A stretch of 64,000 nt of DNA from Streptomycetaceae bacterium (lineage in GTDB: Bacteria > Actinomycetota > Actinomycetes > Nanopelagicales > Nanopelagicaceae): positions 62,001 through 126,000 of the forward strand of contig JAIXXJ010000019.1 in NCBI GenBank assembly GCA_027490815.1. Direction: 5' to 3'. The notes below the pieces were generated by a model. That model did no database searches, was not told the DNA's origin, and saw only the letters and a list, made by a program, of their open reading frames with translations. The translations under genes were made by a program, and so were the position numbers. Shown in pieces: positions 48,873-56,807 of the stretch (positions within the stretch are counted from its first letter, which is position 1; the number at the start of each line of letters is the position of its first letter).

Positions 48873-49817
48873 ATGAGCCTATCGATTGGCATCGATGTCG
48901 GTGGAACCAAAGTTCTCGGCGGTGTTGTCGATGAAAACGGAACGGTACTAGCACGTGCCAGAAAAGATACACCGCGCCAGGGTGGTAAAGCTTTAACTCA
49001 AACAATTGCTGACACAGTAAATGAGTTAGTTGCTAAACACAGCGTTTCTAGCGTGGGAGTAAGTGCGGCAGGATTTGTTTCCTCCGATCGAAAAACAATG
49101 TTAGCAACCCCAAACATTGCTGATTGGAACGATGTAGATCTTGATTTCGAATTAAATGCTTTGATTGGTCTGCCTGTTGTCATTGAAAATGATGCAAATG
49201 CAGCGGCATGGGGAGAGGCAAAGTTTGGTGCTGGTCGAAATCAAAATCACATGATGATGCTTACCGTGGGTACGGGAATCGGTGGCGGAATAGTTATCGA
49301 TGGTCAGCTTCAACGAGGTGCATTTGGTATTGCAGCGGAGTTTGGCCACATGCGCGTTGTCCCAGAAGGTCACATCTGTGGATGTGGCGCACGTGGTTGT
49401 TTTGAACAGTACGCATCTGGCAATGCTCTGCTTCGACATGCCAGAGAGGCGATCAATGCAAGTCCGGAAGTTGCACGAAATCTTTTGTCACGAGGTGATG
49501 GAACAGTTGCCGGTTTGACTGGCCACATCATCACTCAGGCAGCACAAGAGGGCGATCCAATTGCACTTGCCGCTTTCAATACAACCGGGCATTGGCTTGG
49601 AGCAGGTATTGCATCACTTGCAGTTTTGTTGGATCCAATCTGCGTTGTTATTGGCGGTGGAGTAATCGATGCCGGTGAAATCTTGCTTGCACCAACTCGT
49701 GAATCACTTGAACGCACGATGCCCTTTGCAGGTAAGCATCCTTATCCTGTTTTGATTGCCGCAGAGTTAGGCAATGATGCAGGTTTAGTGGGAGTAGCAG
49801 ATTTAGCTAGAGGGTAG
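48873..49817 (+). CDS. glk: ROK-family glucokinase
   Basis: 314 residues. Phosphate-binding GIDVGGTKVLGGVVDE, catalytic-region ENDANAAAWGEAKFG, GTGIGGGIVIDG, and the ROK zinc motif GHICGCGARGCFEQYASG. It phosphorylates glucose with ATP (or polyphosphate in some relatives). In Streptomyces the glkA gene has similar neighbours. Starts four bases after the SRPBCC gene. Confidence 0.92.
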   Translation: MSLSIGIDVGGTKVLGGVVDENGTVLARARKDTPRQGGKALTQTIADTVNELVAKHSVSSVGVSAAGFVSSDRKTMLATPNIADWNDVDLDFELNALIGLPVVIENDANAAAWGEAKFGAGRNQNHMMMLTVGTGIGGGIVIDGQLQRGAFGIAAEFGHMRVVPEGHICGCGARGCFEQYASGNALLRHAREAINASPEVARNLLSRGDGTVAGLTGHIITQAAQEGDPIALAAFNTTGHWLGAGIASLAVLLDPICVVIGGGVIDAGEILLAPTRESLERTMPFAGKHPYPVLIAAELGNDAGLVGVADLARG

Positions 49818-49848
49818 TTTTTACTTGATCTTTTTTGATTAAAGTTGT

Positions 49849-50133
49849 TTATAGATTAACCCCATCATCTTCACGGTAAGGACGATTAAACCAACGTTTA
49901 ATCGCAATCTTTGCAGATCGAAGCAAATCAATTGGGTTAGCACGTGGGGGATTGGGTGGAGCAAAACCTTCATCCGAGTTTTGAACCTCTAGTTTTTCCA
50001 AGCGCTCTAGATCATCTAGATAAGTATTTGGAGATGATTCATCTAAGGACAGCCCCGAAACAATTGATTCGAACTCCGACCGGATCAGATCCTCTTCGTC
50101 GAACTCATCAGGGCCTTTTCTGTGCTCATTCAC
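49849..50133 (-). CDS. Hypothetical acidic protein
   Basis: 94 residues, GTG start with GGAGGG directly upstream. Acidic, likely disordered N-terminal two thirds (DEFDEEDLIRSEFESIVSG), a Pro-rich hinge (APPNPPRANPIDLL) and a basic C-terminal helix (AKIAIKRWFNRPYRED). No family recognised. It is convergent with the glucokinase and divergent from plsC; the ORF is probably real because it has a good ribosome site and fills the gap. Confidence 0.6.
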   Translation of the reverse strand: MNEHRKGPDEFDEEDLIRSEFESIVSGLSLDESSPNTYLDDLERLEKLEVQNSDEGFAPPNPPRANPIDLLRSAKIAIKRWFNRPYREDDGVNL

Positions 50134-50165
50134 CCTCCGATGGTGTCATAACCGTCAATAGACAG

Positions 50166-50171
50166 TAAATT
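50166..50171 (+). promoter_or_regulatory. -10 element of the second plsC (leaderless)
   Basis: TAAATT six bases before GTG 50178. Confidence 0.5.
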
Positions 50172-50177
50172 AACCCC

Positions 50178-50870
50178 GTGCTGAACAATTTGCCATATGG
50201 TGCTTTACGAGCATTTTTGACCCCGTTCCTCATGCTCGCCTTCCGGCCAAAGGTTCGTGGCCTTCGAAATGTTCCAGCAAAAGGCCCATTGATAATCGCT
50301 TCAAATCATCTTTCTTTCAGCGATTCAATTTTTATGCCTATGGTCGTTCCCCGCAAAGTAACTTTCCTAGCAAAAAGTGAGTACTTCACCTCTCCCGGTC
50401 CAAAAGGTTTGTTGAAGAAGTTAACTTTCATCGCTTTAGGACAAGTTCCGGTTGATCGCTCGGGCGGGCGCCGAAGTGAGGCAGCTCTGATCACTGGACT
50501 TAAAGTTTTATCAGATGGTGCATGCCTTGGTATCTATCCAGAGGGAACAAGATCTCCCGATGGAAGATTGTATAAAGCTCGCACAGGGATTGCTCGCCTT
50601 GCAATTGAATCAGGTGCACCTGTGGTTCCAGTAGCGATGTTTGATACAGACAAGATTCAACCAACTGGACAAGTCGTACCCAATGTAAAAAGAGTGGGCA
50701 TGAGCTTTGGAGAGCCAATGTATTTTGATGGTGATCCAACTGATTTAGAACACCTGCGAGATGTTGCTGACACAATCATGAGAGCAATCGGTCAATTATC
50801 TGGGCAAGAATATGTTGATACTTATGCGCCTAAAAAAGTAAAGCTTGGCAAGGTCGAAGAAGAAGAGTAA
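50178..50870 (+). CDS. 1-acyl-glycerol-3-phosphate acyltransferase (PlsC family, second copy)
   Basis: 230 residues. HX4D block SNHLSFSDS, then LGQVPVDRSGGRRSE and the EGTR block YPEGTRSPDGRLYKARTGIARLA. Full catalytic set. Position near glk and fadD matches mycobacterial Rv2182c. C terminus is Lys/Glu rich. Leaderless GTG start. It converges on the nuclease gene with 16 bases between stops. Confidence 0.9.
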   Translation: MLNNLPYGALRAFLTPFLMLAFRPKVRGLRNVPAKGPLIIASNHLSFSDSIFMPMVVPRKVTFLAKSEYFTSPGPKGLLKKLTFIALGQVPVDRSGGRRSEAALITGLKVLSDGACLGIYPEGTRSPDGRLYKARTGIARLAIESGAPVVPVAMFDTDKIQPTGQVVPNVKRVGMSFGEPMYFDGDPTDLEHLRDVADTIMRAIGQLSGQEYVDTYAPKKVKLGKVEEEE

Positions 50871-50886
50871 TCGGCTGAAGTTGAGT

Positions 50887-51564
50887 TTAATTCAGCGCAT
50901 TTCGAGCAATTAAATAGTTACACGTTCCACACTCTGCGCCAGCCTCGGGGAGTTCGCCTTCAAGTACGGTTATGAACTCACCAATTACCTTTAAGAAGTT
51001 TGCTTGATCCCGATCAACTGGGATGTATTTTTGAAATACGCCAAACCCATAATCTTCCACTGAAGTTCCGATTGCATGTGTTGGCTTCCAGACGAGCAGT
51101 CCCATAGAGGCTACGGATTGTGCTTTTCCTGCCGTTGGATTTTCTAGAGCATAGGCATATGCCTCAAGTTGAGGAGAATAAAACTGACCTGTATCCCTTT
51201 GGCTATCAGAGACTTTGCAGTCAATTAAACCGATCGTTCCATCCTGGTTAGTTGAGACGAGATCGTATTTGCCTAAAATTCTCCAACGAGTTTCCACACC
51301 GTTAACAACGAGCGGCTTGCTTTTTACCCATTCGCCCCATTTAGTGACAGTGCCGGGACGAAGTGAGGGATCAATCGTTGGCATATCTGCGCCCTGAAAA
51401 TGCTCCTCTTGCAGAGCAGCCATCGTTCCAACTAGAGGGAAAGCTCCGGGCATAATTACTTTGTACCAATACTTAATCCAGAGGCATCTCTTACAGGTAG
51501 ATAGGCCGAAGGTAAGGTCAGAAGGCGAGATGTTCTCGCGTGCAGGCTTTGCGGGTTTAATCAT
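50887..51564 (-). CDS. Fe-S PD-(D/E)XK nuclease (RecB/Cas4-like)
   Basis: 225 residues from ATG 51564. Nuclease core: GKYDLVSTNQDGTIGLIDCKVSD gives the D...(D/E)xK triad (D in KYDLV, IDCK), then QLEAYAYALE as in the QxxxY motif. Cysteines CKRC at the N terminus and CGTC near the C terminus could hold a 4Fe-4S cluster, as in AddB and Cas4. No cas or addAB genes are near. I chose ATG 51564 (GACAAT six bases upstream); the ORF-track start adds 43 unsupported residues. Role probably DNA repair; not shown. Confidence 0.8.
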   Translation of the reverse strand: MIKPAKPARENISPSDLTFGLSTCKRCLWIKYWYKVIMPGAFPLVGTMAALQEEHFQGADMPTIDPSLRPGTVTKWGEWVKSKPLVVNGVETRWRILGKYDLVSTNQDGTIGLIDCKVSDSQRDTGQFYSPQLEAYAYALENPTAGKAQSVASMGLLVWKPTHAIGTSVEDYGFGVFQKYIPVDRDQANFLKVIGEFITVLEGELPEAGAECGTCNYLIARNALN

Positions 51565-51570
51565 GGCTTT

Positions 51571-51576
51571 ATTGTC
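51571..51576 (-). promoter_or_regulatory. -10-like element of the nuclease gene
   Basis: GACAAT on the minus strand six bases before ATG 51564; one mismatch from TANNNT. Confidence 0.4.
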
Positions 51577-51674
51577 TACGTAACCACTGACAGGCCAGCC
51601 CAGGCGGGTCAGATTCCCTCTTTGGGCGCGCCCAGGTTGCCATTGAGCGCTATATCCGATTAGATTACCTATCG

Positions 51675-51693
51675 ATGTATCCATTCGATACAT
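51675..51693. promoter_or_regulatory. Candidate PadR operator
   Basis: Perfect inverted repeat ATGTATC-CATTC-GATACAT, 81 bases before the padR start. PadR proteins often bind ATGT...ACAT dyads near their own promoters, so this is a likely autoregulatory site. Confidence 0.5.
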
Positions 51694-51773
51694 TCAACGG
51701 AGTAGTTTCTGGGCCCACAGGCTCAACACTTAAGGGCTATTACCAGGCCAATTACAAGGGAAGGCAGGTCACG

Positions 51774-52304
51774 ATGCGCTCACGTTCTGAGTCTCTCGAA
51801 TTTGCACTCCTTGGACTTCTTTCACAAAGTCCGCTTCATGGCTATGAACTGCGAAAGAGAATGGGCGCAATTTTTGGACCATTCCGCGCCCTCTCATTTT
51901 CTGTTCTCTACCCACAGCTTCGTCGCATGATGGAAGCGGGACTGATTGCAGAGTCAACCGTTGAATCAACATCTCGCCGATCTCGCATTGTCTATGCGAT
52001 TACCGATCTTGGCGCCCGCAAATTTGCAACATTAACTGAATCAGTTACCCCAGAAACTTGGGAAGATGAAGGATTTGAAATTCGTTTCGCATTTTTTGGA
52101 CCAACCTCTGCAAAAAACAGAGTAAGAATTCTTGAGGGACGTCATCGTCGCCTTAAGGAGAAAGCCGAAATCCTACGAGGTGAACTCGAGAAGTCACCAG
52201 TGGGTATCGATAAATATCTAGAAGAGTGGCGACGTCACTCACTGGAATCAGCTGATCGCGAGATCGCTTGGCTGGAAGACATGATCAAAACCGAGAGGAA
52301 ATAG
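51774..52304 (+). CDS. PadR-family transcriptional regulator
   Basis: 176 residues from ATG 51774 ([29 protein letters not shown]), the standard PadR start; GGGAAGG lies about ten bases upstream, and the longer ORF-track start covers the operator. Winged helix in residues ~8-85 ([18 protein letters not shown]), then a helical dimer domain. It directly precedes ino1 with one base between, as Rv0047c does ino1 in M. tuberculosis, so it likely controls inositol synthesis and itself. Confidence 0.92.
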   Translation: MRSRSESLEFALLGLLSQSPLHGYELRKRMGAIFGPFRALSFSVLYPQLRRMMEAGLIAESTVESTSRRSRIVYAITDLGARKFATLTESVTPETWEDEGFEIRFAFFGPTSAKNRVRILEGRHRRLKEKAEILRGELEKSPVGIDKYLEEWRRHSLESADREIAWLEDMIKTERK

Positions 52305-52305
52305 A

Positions 52306-53403
52306 GTGAATATCACAACCGGTAAAGGCGACATCCGTGTTGCAATCGTTGGCGTTGGAAACTGCGCTAACTCATTAGTTCAAGGTGTCGAGTACTACAA
52401 AGACGCTGCTATAGATCAGGAGATCCCAGGTCTTATGCATGCCGTTGTAGGTGGATATCACATCTCCAGCGTTAAGTTTGTTGCAGCCTTTGATGTGGAT
52501 GCAAAAAAGGTAGGACTTGACCTGGCAGATGCAATCTGGGCAAGTGAAAATAACACTATAAAATTTAGTAACGTTGCAAAGACTGGTGTGCCAGTTCTTC
52601 GTGGAGTTACAAACGATGGTCTTGGAAAGTACTACAAGGAGACCATTAAAGAGTCAGAAGCACCAGCAGTAGATGTTGTTAAGGCACTCAAGGATGAGGC
52701 TGTAGATGTTCTCATCTGTTACCTGCCTGTAGGTTCAGAGGTTGCTGCTAAGTTCTATGCGCAATGTGCAATTGATGCAGGTTGTGCATTCGTGAACGCG
52801 CTTCCTGTGTTTATCGCATCGGATCCAGTTTGGGAAAAGAAGTTTGCTGATGCAGGTCTTCCAATCGTTGGAGATGACATCAAGAGCCAAGTTGGTGCGA
52901 CTATCACTCACCGCATCATGGCCAAGTTATTCCAGGATCGCGGTGTTCACCTAGATCGCACCTATCAGTTAAATGTTGGTGGAAATATGGACTTCAAGAA
53001 CATGCTCGAGCGTGATCGTCTTGAATCTAAGAAAATCTCAAAGACTAACTCTGTTACCTCGCAGCTAGATCATGACTTAGGTGAAAAGAATGTTCACATC
53101 GGACCTTCTGACTACATTCCTTGGTTAGATGATCGCAAGTGGGCCTACGTTCGCCTTGAAGGTCGCGCTTTTGGTGACGTGCCACTAAACCTTGAATACA
53201 AGTTGGAAGTATGGGATTCACCGAACTCTGCTGGTGTGATCATCGATGCACTTCGCTGCGCAAAGATCGGTCTAGATCGCAAGATTGGGGGAGCATTGCT
53301 CTCACCATCTAGCTATTTCATGAAGACACCTCCAACTCAATACACAGATGAAGCAGCCCATAATAAAGTTGAAGATTTCATCGCAGGAAAGTTGGATCGT
53401 TAA
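52306..53403 (+). CDS. ino1: Inositol-3-phosphate synthase
   Basis: 365 residues, size of the actinobacterial form. NAD-binding [53 protein letters not shown], and [13 protein letters not shown]. It makes inositol 3-phosphate from glucose 6-phosphate, the first step toward phosphatidylinositol and mannosides (compare pimB). GTG start with GAGAGGAAA upstream. A strong terminator follows. Confidence 0.97.
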   Translation: MNITTGKGDIRVAIVGVGNCANSLVQGVEYYKDAAIDQEIPGLMHAVVGGYHISSVKFVAAFDVDAKKVGLDLADAIWASENNTIKFSNVAKTGVPVLRGVTNDGLGKYYKETIKESEAPAVDVVKALKDEAVDVLICYLPVGSEVAAKFYAQCAIDAGCAFVNALPVFIASDPVWEKKFADAGLPIVGDDIKSQVGATITHRIMAKLFQDRGVHLDRTYQLNVGGNMDFKNMLERDRLESKKISKTNSVTSQLDHDLGEKNVHIGPSDYIPWLDDRKWAYVRLEGRAFGDVPLNLEYKLEVWDSPNSAGVIIDALRCAKIGLDRKIGGALLSPSSYFMKTPPTQYTDEAAHNKVEDFIAGKLDR

Positions 53404-53453
53404 TTACAAAAATTAAAGTGGTCACTACTACTTTATAAATTTCCTCTCTATAG

Positions 53454-53486
53454 AAAAAGCCCCCGGCAGAAACCGGGGGCTTTTTC
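53454..53486. terminator. Strong bidirectional terminator after ino1
   Basis: GCCCCCGG and CCGGGGGC form a perfect 8-bp stem, loop CAGAAA, flanked by AAAAA and TTTTT. It can stop ino1 on the plus strand and the membrane hypothetical gene on the minus strand. Confidence 0.95.
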
Positions 53487-53512
53487 TTTAACCTCTCACG
53501 GAGATTTGAGGG

Positions 53513-54091
53513 TTAAATTGTCGCTTCTATAGGAGTGCGACGAAGATGCATAAATCCCGCGATTGCTAGAAGCAGAAAGAGAAGCCCTGCTAGGAAAGAA
53601 GCGATCGCTGCATAACCGGCAATCACTCCCATAGTTCCAAAGGCATATGCCTGAAGTAACATTCCGCGCAAAGTATTTCCCATAAATAGAGTTTGTCGAA
53701 GGTCTGCATACTTTGTGATCGTAGCAACATCAGTACTTCCACCGCGGACTAATCCCATGTAGGTTCCTGACACTTCAGAGTAAGTAGACGGTTTCCCTGT
53801 TACAGCCACAGCTGAACCCTTCATGTGTTCCCAGATGTAAAGATCTGAGTAATCACGTGCCATTTCACCCGTATTCACAGTCTTACCAGCCCATTTTTTG
53901 AGTTGATCTTTTGTGTCGGCAGGCAAACTATCCTCTGCAGGAAATGCAATATTCTGATTTTCTAGTTGCGTTTTCACACTCTCATTTGCAAAAGATGCTC
54001 CAAAGTTTAGGAGTCCTGCAAAAGTGAATAGAAGGACTGCAAGTCCAAGTCCTACGAATGAAACTATCTTGTCAAAAGTTCTACGATTCAT
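53513..54091 (-). CDS. Hypothetical two-span membrane protein
   Basis: 192 residues from ATG 54091 (NRRTFDKIVSFVGLGLAVLLF), with GGAGAAGAG just upstream; the ORF-track start is 26 residues too early. One N-terminal span (~9-30), an outer-facing soluble domain (~35-140) without cysteines, and a C-terminal span (~155-185). I do not recognise a family. The 200-base region upstream contains a CIRCE-like inverted repeat, so it may be stress regulated. Confidence 0.75.
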   Translation of the reverse strand: MNRRTFDKIVSFVGLGLAVLLFTFAGLLNFGASFANESVKTQLENQNIAFPAEDSLPADTKDQLKKWAGKTVNTGEMARDYSDLYIWEHMKGSAVAVTGKPSTYSEVSGTYMGLVRGGSTDVATITKYADLRQTLFMGNTLRGMLLQAYAFGTMGVIAGYAAIASFLAGLLFLLLAIAGFMHLRRTPIEATI

Positions 54092-54124
54092 TATTACTCT
54101 TCTCCATTGCCTGTTTTTAGAAAA

Positions 54125-54141
54125 TTGATCATTGCGATCAA
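54125..54141. promoter_or_regulatory. Inverted repeat upstream of the membrane hypothetical
   Basis: TTGATC-ATTGC-GATCAA, 6-bp arms, 34 bases before the start at 54091. Possible operator or promoter part. Confidence 0.35.
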
Positions 54142-54194
54142 CACAGGCCATGTTTACTAGTACCAACAACCTTCACATTCAAATTGGGGTGGGG

Positions 54195-54231
54195 TTAGCA
54201 CTCGCAAACAGCTTCAAGAGTGCTTGCACTC
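54195..54231. promoter_or_regulatory. CIRCE-like repeat cluster
   Basis: TTAGCACTC-N14-GAGTGCTTG followed directly by GCACTC, so GAGTGC-TT-GCACTC is itself a palindrome. The first arm equals half of the HrcA operator TTAGCACTC-N9-GAGTGCTAA, but the spacer is 14, not 9. It lies about 104-140 bases upstream of the membrane hypothetical. Confidence 0.5.
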
Positions 54232-54293
54232 ACTAGCTATGCAAGATTAAGCAGTAGAAAAATCTGAAATTCAAACTGTGATTACAGTCTTAA

Positions 54294-54614
54294 TTATTCA
54301 ACGTGTCGGTTACACGTTGACTGGCCATCTGGACCTATCTCAAAGTGTCCGCAGGGCATATCTAATTTATCGAATGCTTGGTCTCCATAATGTGTGCGAT
54401 ATGCCAAGGCAAGTAAAACCCTCAAGTTTGTCTCGGGATCGGATTTGATTCCATAAACCTGAGCACTTCGACTTACAGTGTTTTCTATGACCTTTTCATT
54501 GTGCGAGGTCTGGGTGGCAATGACTGCATTTGATTTTCCTTCACAGACAAGTTCCAGGACTAACTTTTCAAATGGGGTCAGTTCTCTGGTCGAAATTGTG
54601 ATGTCTCTAACCAT
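54294..54614 (-). CDS. Solo LuxR-type HTH protein
   Basis: 106 residues. Residues ~10-75 are a LuxR/GerE HTH (LTPFEKLVLELVCEGKSNAVIATQTSHNEKVIENTVSRSAQVYGI). No receiver or sensor domain. The C-terminal tail has two cysteines and histidines (CGHFEIGPDGQSTCNRH), possibly a metal or redox site. AAAGGCGG lies upstream. Target unknown; its nearest neighbour on the same strand is the membrane hypothetical. Confidence 0.8.
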   Translation of the reverse strand: MVRDITISTRELTPFEKLVLELVCEGKSNAVIATQTSHNEKVIENTVSRSAQVYGIKSDPETNLRVLLALAYRTHYGDQAFDKLDMPCGHFEIGPDGQSTCNRHVE

Positions 54615-54676
54615 TACATTCGCCGCCTTTCCGCGTCCTTGGCAGTATGTTCCTATTTTTGGCCTGTGTCACCCCA

Positions 54677-54682
54677 TAAGAT
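54677..54682 (+). promoter_or_regulatory. -10 element of the enoyl-CoA hydratase gene (leaderless)
   Basis: TAAGAT six bases before ATG 54689. Confidence 0.5.
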
Positions 54683-54688
54683 GGGCCA

Positions 54689-55432
54689 ATGAGTGAAATC
54701 TTGAGCAGGCAAGAGGGCAACATCCTGGTTTTAAGCTTTAACAGGCCGGAAAAGATGAATGCATTGACTAGATCAATGTATGCGGGCTTGGCTAAAGGTC
54801 TCAATGAAGCAGCCGGTGACTTTGGCATACGAGCCGTGATCATTACAAGTGAAAGTCAACATTTCACTGCAGGTAATGACATATCAGATTTCATGGATAA
54901 CCCACCTACAAGTGATAGTTCGGAAGTTTCTCAGTTTTTAGAGTCACTACTGAATTTTCCAAAACCACTGATCGCTGCTGTAAAAGGTAATGCCGTTGGA
55001 GTTGGCACAACCATGTTGCTTCACTGCGATGTAGTTGTAGCAAGTCCTGCGGCAAAGTTTTCAATGCCATTTGCATCATTGGGATTGGTACCGGAAGCGG
55101 GCTCAAGTTTTCTATTCCCTCAATTAGTTGGATATCAAAGAGCTGCTCGTGTATTTATGACAGGGGAGAGCTTTGATGCACCCATGGCCGTTGAGATGGG
55201 CTTGGCAACTTCAATTGAAAGCGATCCAATGGCGCAGGCAATGAAAATTGCGCAACAAATTGCAGACCAGCCCCCTCAGGCAATAATAAATACCAAGGCA
55301 CTTCTTAAAGCTAGATCACATGACGCCGTTGCTGCTGTTATGAAGGCCGAGTTTGAGATTTTCGCGATGGCGCTTCAATCTGATGAAGCTATGGAAGCAT
55401 TCATGAAATTCATGTCTAAGAAGGGTAAGTAA
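54689..55432 (+). CDS. Enoyl-CoA hydratase/isomerase family protein
   Basis: 247 residues, crotonase fold. NRPEKMNALTRSM, FTAGNDISDF (oxyanion hole), AVKGNAVGVGTTMLLHCD (oxyanion hole), and SLGLVPEAGSSFLFPQLVG with a glutamate at the catalytic position. Likely hydrates or isomerises an enoyl-CoA. Its stop overlaps the SDR start by one base, so they are coupled; together with fadA-fadJ and fadD it adds to fatty acid turnover. Confidence 0.9.
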   Translation: MSEILSRQEGNILVLSFNRPEKMNALTRSMYAGLAKGLNEAAGDFGIRAVIITSESQHFTAGNDISDFMDNPPTSDSSEVSQFLESLLNFPKPLIAAVKGNAVGVGTTMLLHCDVVVASPAAKFSMPFASLGLVPEAGSSFLFPQLVGYQRAARVFMTGESFDAPMAVEMGLATSIESDPMAQAMKIAQQIADQPPQAIINTKALLKARSHDAVAAVMKAEFEIFAMALQSDEAMEAFMKFMSKKGK

Positions 55433-56262
55433 TGGCTCTATCTGGAAAACGCATCTTTATAACTGGTGGTTCACGCGGAATTGGTCTTGCTATTGCCCTA
55501 CGCGCCGCAGCCGATGGGGCATCAATTGCCATTGCCGCAAAAACGGCAGATCCAAATCCAAAGCTACCCGGCACAATCTTTACTGCAGCTGCAGAGATAG
55601 AAGCAGCTGGTGGAAAGGCACTTGCTCTTCAATGCGATATTCGGGATGAAGTAGCGATAGAAGAGGCAATCAAGAAAACTGCGGATACTTTTGGCGGCAT
55701 AGATATTGTCATTAATAATGCCAGTGCAATCAACCTGACTAAAACCGATCAAACTCCTGCAAAGCGATTTGATTTAATGTTTGACGTTAACGTTCGAGGC
55801 ACTTTTCTTACTTCTCAAGCCGCACTACCTCATCTTCGCCAGTCAGCAAAGGATGGAAGAAACCCACACATTCTCAATCTTTCGCCTCCACTTTCTATGA
55901 AACCAATTTGGTTTAAAAATCACGTGGCATACACGATGGCAAAATATGGAATGAGTATGTGTGTATTGGGAATGGCAGAGGAGTTCAAACGCGACGGGAT
56001 TGCTGTTAATGCTCTTTGGCCAAGAACTGTCATTGACACCGCAGCTCTCCAAATGATTCCTGGAATTGATGCCTTAGCTGGCCGTACCCCTCAAATTCTT
56101 GCAGATGCGGCGCACATTATTTTAAATAGAGATTCTAAGGAGTGCACAGGAAATTTCTTTGTAGACGATCTACTTCTGGCAAGTGAAGGAATTACCGACT
56201 TAGAAAAGTACTCAGTCACTCCCGGAACCACTGATTTCCTACTCGATTTCTTCCTTGATTAG
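55432..56262 (+). CDS. HSDL2-like short-chain dehydrogenase
   Basis: 276 residues. NAD(P) motif TGGSRGIGLAIAL, KTADPNPKLPGTIFTAAAEIEAAGG (a signature of the HSDL2 subgroup), NNASAINL, and catalytic Ser in LNLSPPLSM with YTMAKYGM (YxxxK). No C-terminal SCP2 domain. Acts probably on a fatty or hydroxyacyl substrate, fitting the hydratase upstream. copC follows after six bases. Confidence 0.9.
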   Translation: MALSGKRIFITGGSRGIGLAIALRAAADGASIAIAAKTADPNPKLPGTIFTAAAEIEAAGGKALALQCDIRDEVAIEEAIKKTADTFGGIDIVINNASAINLTKTDQTPAKRFDLMFDVNVRGTFLTSQAALPHLRQSAKDGRNPHILNLSPPLSMKPIWFKNHVAYTMAKYGMSMCVLGMAEEFKRDGIAVNALWPRTVIDTAALQMIPGIDALAGRTPQILADAAHIILNRDSKECTGNFFVDDLLLASEGITDLEKYSVTPGTTDFLLDFFLD

Positions 56263-56268
56263 AAATCA

Positions 56269-56805
56269 ATGATGCGTAAATTATCTCTGGCAGTCCTAGC
56301 TCTCGTGTGCCTAGTTTTATCTTCACCTATCAGTTTCGCTCACGGCGAGATCGTCACAACTTATCCTTTGAGAGATTCCACGTCCTCACCAACTCCAACT
56401 CAGGTGTGGATTGAATTTGATGGTGAACTCCAACTGATTGACGGCGAAGTGATCAATACTCTTAAGGTCAAGGATTCAACTGGATTAGTTGTCAGTTCAG
56501 AGGAAGCAGTCATTGAAGGTTCTAAAATTTCAACTCAGATATCCGATCAAAGCGTAGGGGGAGTATTTACCGTGGAGTACCGCATAGTTTCAGAAGATGG
56601 TCATCCTGTTGAGGGGAGCTACACTTTTGAAGCTTCACCTGGTTTTGAAGCAACAGAGATGATTGAACCAACAACATCTACAACATCATCTGAGAATCAA
56701 GCAGAGTTCAGTTTCGGTGCCATAGTAATGGCAGTCTTTCTCGTTGTTTTTGCCGTTAGGTATTTTATAAAAATGCGCAATGAGAAAAGGGATGAGAAAA
56801 AGTAG
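56269..56805 (+). CDS. CopC-domain copper-binding protein
   Basis: 178 residues. Signal peptide (~1-24, cleavage before HGEI in ISFAHGEI), CopC domain with the N-terminal His ligand and EDGHPVEGSYTFE, a Thr/Ser-rich linker, and a C-terminal span (~150-168) with a basic cytoplasmic tail. It is anchored outside the membrane and likely binds Cu(II). No copD follows; the next gene is a permease two bases away. Confidence 0.9.
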   Translation: MMRKLSLAVLALVCLVLSSPISFAHGEIVTTYPLRDSTSSPTPTQVWIEFDGELQLIDGEVINTLKVKDSTGLVVSSEEAVIEGSKISTQISDQSVGGVFTVEYRIVSEDGHPVEGSYTFEASPGFEATEMIEPTTSTTSSENQAEFSFGAIVMAVFLVVFAVRYFIKMRNEKRDEKK

Positions 56806-56807
56806 TA

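Noticed and set aside
49818-49848. T-rich stretch after the glucokinase as terminator
   Set aside because: No stable stem next to the T-runs.
50887-51564. CRISPR-linked Cas4
   Set aside because: No repeat array or other cas gene anywhere in the window.
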